From assembly GCA_001643475.1 (NCBI GenBank), contig LXTK01000190.1, forward strand, positions 1 to 7,138: a DNA stretch of 7,138 nucleotides, given 5' to 3'. This DNA is from Proteobacteria bacterium SPGG2. Lineage in GTDB: Bacteria; Pseudomonadota; Gammaproteobacteria; Acidiferrobacterales; SPGG2. The translations under genes and the position numbers were made by a program. The notes beneath the pieces are model-generated. The model was not told the origin of the DNA. It saw only the letters and a list, made by a program, of their open reading frames with translations, and made no database searches. Position 1 is the first letter of the stretch, and each line of letters opens with the position of its first letter. Below are positions 5,979-7,138 of this stretch, piece by piece.

Positions 5979-7007
5979 CTACTGAAGTGCCTGAGCGACA
6001 AAGTTCGTGATGGTGAACTCATCGTGAACAATGCCGCCTATGTCCTTGAAGTAGCAGTGGGCTTGGTCAGGCCGTGCAGCAACATTGAAAGAGCAGAAAA
6101 GAGCGCCGTGGGTCGCCCCCTGATTGGACGAATAGATGTTCGCCCACTCGCCGTTACAACCATAAGGTGGGGTTGAAGGCAAACAGCGCTCTTGATCTCT
6201 GATGCTGTGACCACCCAGGCCCGAGACAAACACAAAAGAGGCACCGGGTGCTACCCGTACTTGTTGCGGGTGAGGCCAATCAGGATCGATGCTCTGGCTT
6301 TGCATATGGATCAGCGTCTTCGTGCGTTCATAGCTGTGTTCATGGGCGGTAGCGATCATTGCTCCCCCTTCTCTACACGCTTCGTACACCCCCCAGCCTG
6401 TGGCGTTCCCCTTACCCCCAATCTGCATGTTCTTCTGATTCTTGTGCCACGAGCAAATACGCCAGATGGTGTCGCTTTGGGCCAATTCGTCTCGGATATA
6501 GCTCTCATGGCCACTGCCCATAGTGCCGACACCGGCGAGGATAAAGAAAAGACCCTGGTAGCGGCAGCTCGACTTCACGCCCAGGTCGCCGGTGCAATGC
6601 GCCTCTGGAATTCTCGCCAATCGATCGGCCAGCTTTGCCTGATAGCCAATCCAAACAAGCGTATCGTGATTGCCGATGGAGGCGAAATACGGAAAGTTGG
6701 GACCTAATACATCACTGATACGTTGATCCCAGGCGGCTGGGTCATCATGGTAATCAAAATCGCCCTGATGAAGCACCATGTCGGCGCCTTCGCTTCTGAT
6801 AAGCGAAAGGACAGCCAGCGCATCACTATTGGAGCCTTGATCGCCGATGAAGGCGACCGTGAAGTTAGGTGGGGGGATTTGGGTGAAATCCGAAGACAAG
6901 CTGTTGCTATCACCCCTGTCGCTAACGCAGCCGACAAGCGCCAAGACCAGAACCACCGGCCATACCCAGACGGGCAGAGTCCTCTCTACCATGATGCAGG
7001 CAGTCAT
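5979..7007 (-). CDS. Purple acid phosphatase-like metallophosphoesterase, predicted lipoprotein
   Basis: This 342-residue calcineurin-like phosphoesterase carries the full ligand set of the purple acid phosphatase type: GDQG (Asp56), GDFDY (Asp83 and Tyr86, the GDxxY motif), GNHD (Asn113-His114), CSWH (His188) and AHEHSYERT (His222, His224). It should use a dinuclear metal centre to hydrolyse phosphomonoesters or related substrates; the physiological substrate is unknown. The N-terminus is a lipoprotein signal: a hydrophobic stretch (PVVLVLALVG) followed by the lipobox LVGC with Cys27, then a Ser/Asp-rich linker to about residue 47. Several cysteines in the mature part (138, 148, 185, 211 and two near the C-terminus) suit an exported, disulfide-bonded protein. 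The C-terminal CYFKDIGGIVHDEF ending looks complete. The in-frame Met6 (6992) gives a tighter signal peptide (MVERTLP) and may be the true start; neither start has a clear Shine-Dalgarno sequence. The gene is monocistronic here and points towards the EEP gene. Confidence 0.9.
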   Translation of the reverse strand: MTACIMVERTLPVWVWPVVLVLALVGCVSDRGDSNSLSSDFTQIPPPNFTVAFIGDQGSNSDALAVLSLIRSEGADMVLHQGDFDYHDDPAAWDQRISDVLGPNFPYFASIGNHDTLVWIGYQAKLADRLARIPEAHCTGDLGVKSSCRYQGLFFILAGVGTMGSGHESYIRDELAQSDTIWRICSWHKNQKNMQIGGKGNATGWGVYEACREGGAMIATAHEHSYERTKTLIHMQSQSIDPDWPHPQQVRVAPGASFVFVSGLGGHSIRDQERCLPSTPPYGCNGEWANIYSSNQGATHGALFCSFNVAARPDQAHCYFKDIGGIVHDEFTITNFVAQALQ

Positions 7008-7026
7008 GCCGGCGAATGTACCACAG

Positions 7027-7036
7027 CCGCTAGCGG
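7027..7036. promoter_or_regulatory. Perfect 10-base palindrome upstream of the phosphatase gene
   Basis: CCGCTAGCGG is a perfect palindrome about 20 bases upstream of the phosphatase start codon on the minus strand. The position suits an operator or a 5'-leader hairpin. Short palindromes of this kind also arise by chance, so this is only a candidate. Confidence 0.25.
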
Positions 7037-7059
7037 TGCCCGGGGGGTATGGCTAACTA

Positions 7060-7070
7060 GTTGTCACAAC
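7060..7070. promoter_or_regulatory. Small palindrome, possible operator
   Basis: GTTGTCACAAC is a perfect inverted repeat with a one-base centre, 53 bases upstream of the phosphatase start. On the minus strand it overlaps TTGTGA, which is a passable -35-like hexamer, but no good -10 follows at 16-18 bases. It is a weak candidate for a regulator site. Confidence 0.2.
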
Positions 7071-7108
7071 AAGACAAAGGGCTTTACTAACAGGTGCTGT
7101 GATGAACC

Positions 7109-7117
7109 TGTGGATAA
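7109..7117 (-). promoter_or_regulatory. DnaA box (perfect consensus)
   Basis: The plus strand reads TGTGGATAA, the complement of TTATCCACA, the highest-affinity DnaA box sequence known from E. coli oriC. A second near-match follows 12 bases on. I noticed no other perfect box in the window when scanning by eye. One 9-mer can occur by chance, but the pairing raises the odds that it is functional. Confidence 0.5.
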
Positions 7118-7120
7118 CAG

Positions 7121-7129
7121 TGTTGATAA
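7121..7129 (-). promoter_or_regulatory. Second, one-mismatch DnaA box
   Basis: The plus strand reads TGTTGATAA, the complement of TTATCAACA, which differs from the TTATCCACA box at one position. It has the same orientation as the perfect box, with starts 12 bases apart. Closely spaced same-orientation DnaA boxes are typical of origins and DnaA-regulated promoters. The window ends 9 bases later, so the rest of any cluster is not visible. Confidence 0.4.
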
Positions 7130-7138
7130 GTGCGCGGC

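Noticed and set aside
6192..6707. 171-codon plus-strand frame
   Set aside because: It lies wholly antisense to the metallophosphoesterase, whose motifs are intact across the same bases; the length is a by-product of codon bias on the other strand.
7103..7138. Start of a new gene at ATG 7103
   Set aside because: Only 12 codons are visible before the window ends, they run through the DnaA boxes, and there is no ribosome binding site.

Overview
The window looks like a chromosomal segment of a gamma- or betaproteobacterium, with gammaproteobacterium more likely. The left 4 kb carries the order hflK, hflC, DUF2065 (yjeT type), hisZ, purA. Escherichia coli keeps hflK-hflC-yjeT-purA, and many other proteobacteria add hisZ before purA. 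The presence of hisZ implies a short-form HisG elsewhere in the genome. No species can be named from this sequence alone.

Layout. Positions 1-4028 (+) hold a compact, same-strand, probably co-transcribed block: the C-terminal part of HflK, then complete HflC, a two-helix membrane protein, HisZ and PurA. Gaps are a 1-base overlap, 13, 31 and 15 bases. HflK and HflC form the membrane complex that modulates FtsH proteolysis, HisZ regulates histidine biosynthesis, and PurA makes the first committed step to AMP. Nothing in this block looks disrupted.

From 4029 to about 4905 the character changes. A minus-strand reading frame (4035-4439) converges on purA with a 6-base gap. It resembles only the extreme C-terminus of a larger protein, possibly the acetyl-CoA hydrolase/transferase family. 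Its first codons lie inside a mosaic tandem repeat (about 4396-4591, 86-base period), which suggests that the missing 5' part was lost at the repeat. The stretch that follows has small inverted repeats but no convincing gene.

The right part holds two unrelated phosphoesterases facing each other. A cytosolic endonuclease/exonuclease/phosphatase-fold protein lies at 4906-5661 (+) and is noticeably richer in A+T than the operon. A purple-acid-phosphatase-like metallophosphoesterase with a lipoprotein signal lies at 5979-7007 (-). The 317-base gap between them contains a short open frame with coding-like third positions that I cannot identify. The last 30 bases carry a perfect DnaA box and a one-mismatch second box 12 bases away. 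This may be the edge of an origin region or of a DnaA-regulated promoter, but the window ends before that can be decided.

I do not see a clear new multi-gene system. The most unusual items are the mosaic repeat fused to a gene remnant, the DnaA-box pair at the right edge, and the A+T-rich nuclease-like gene sitting alone next to the repeats.
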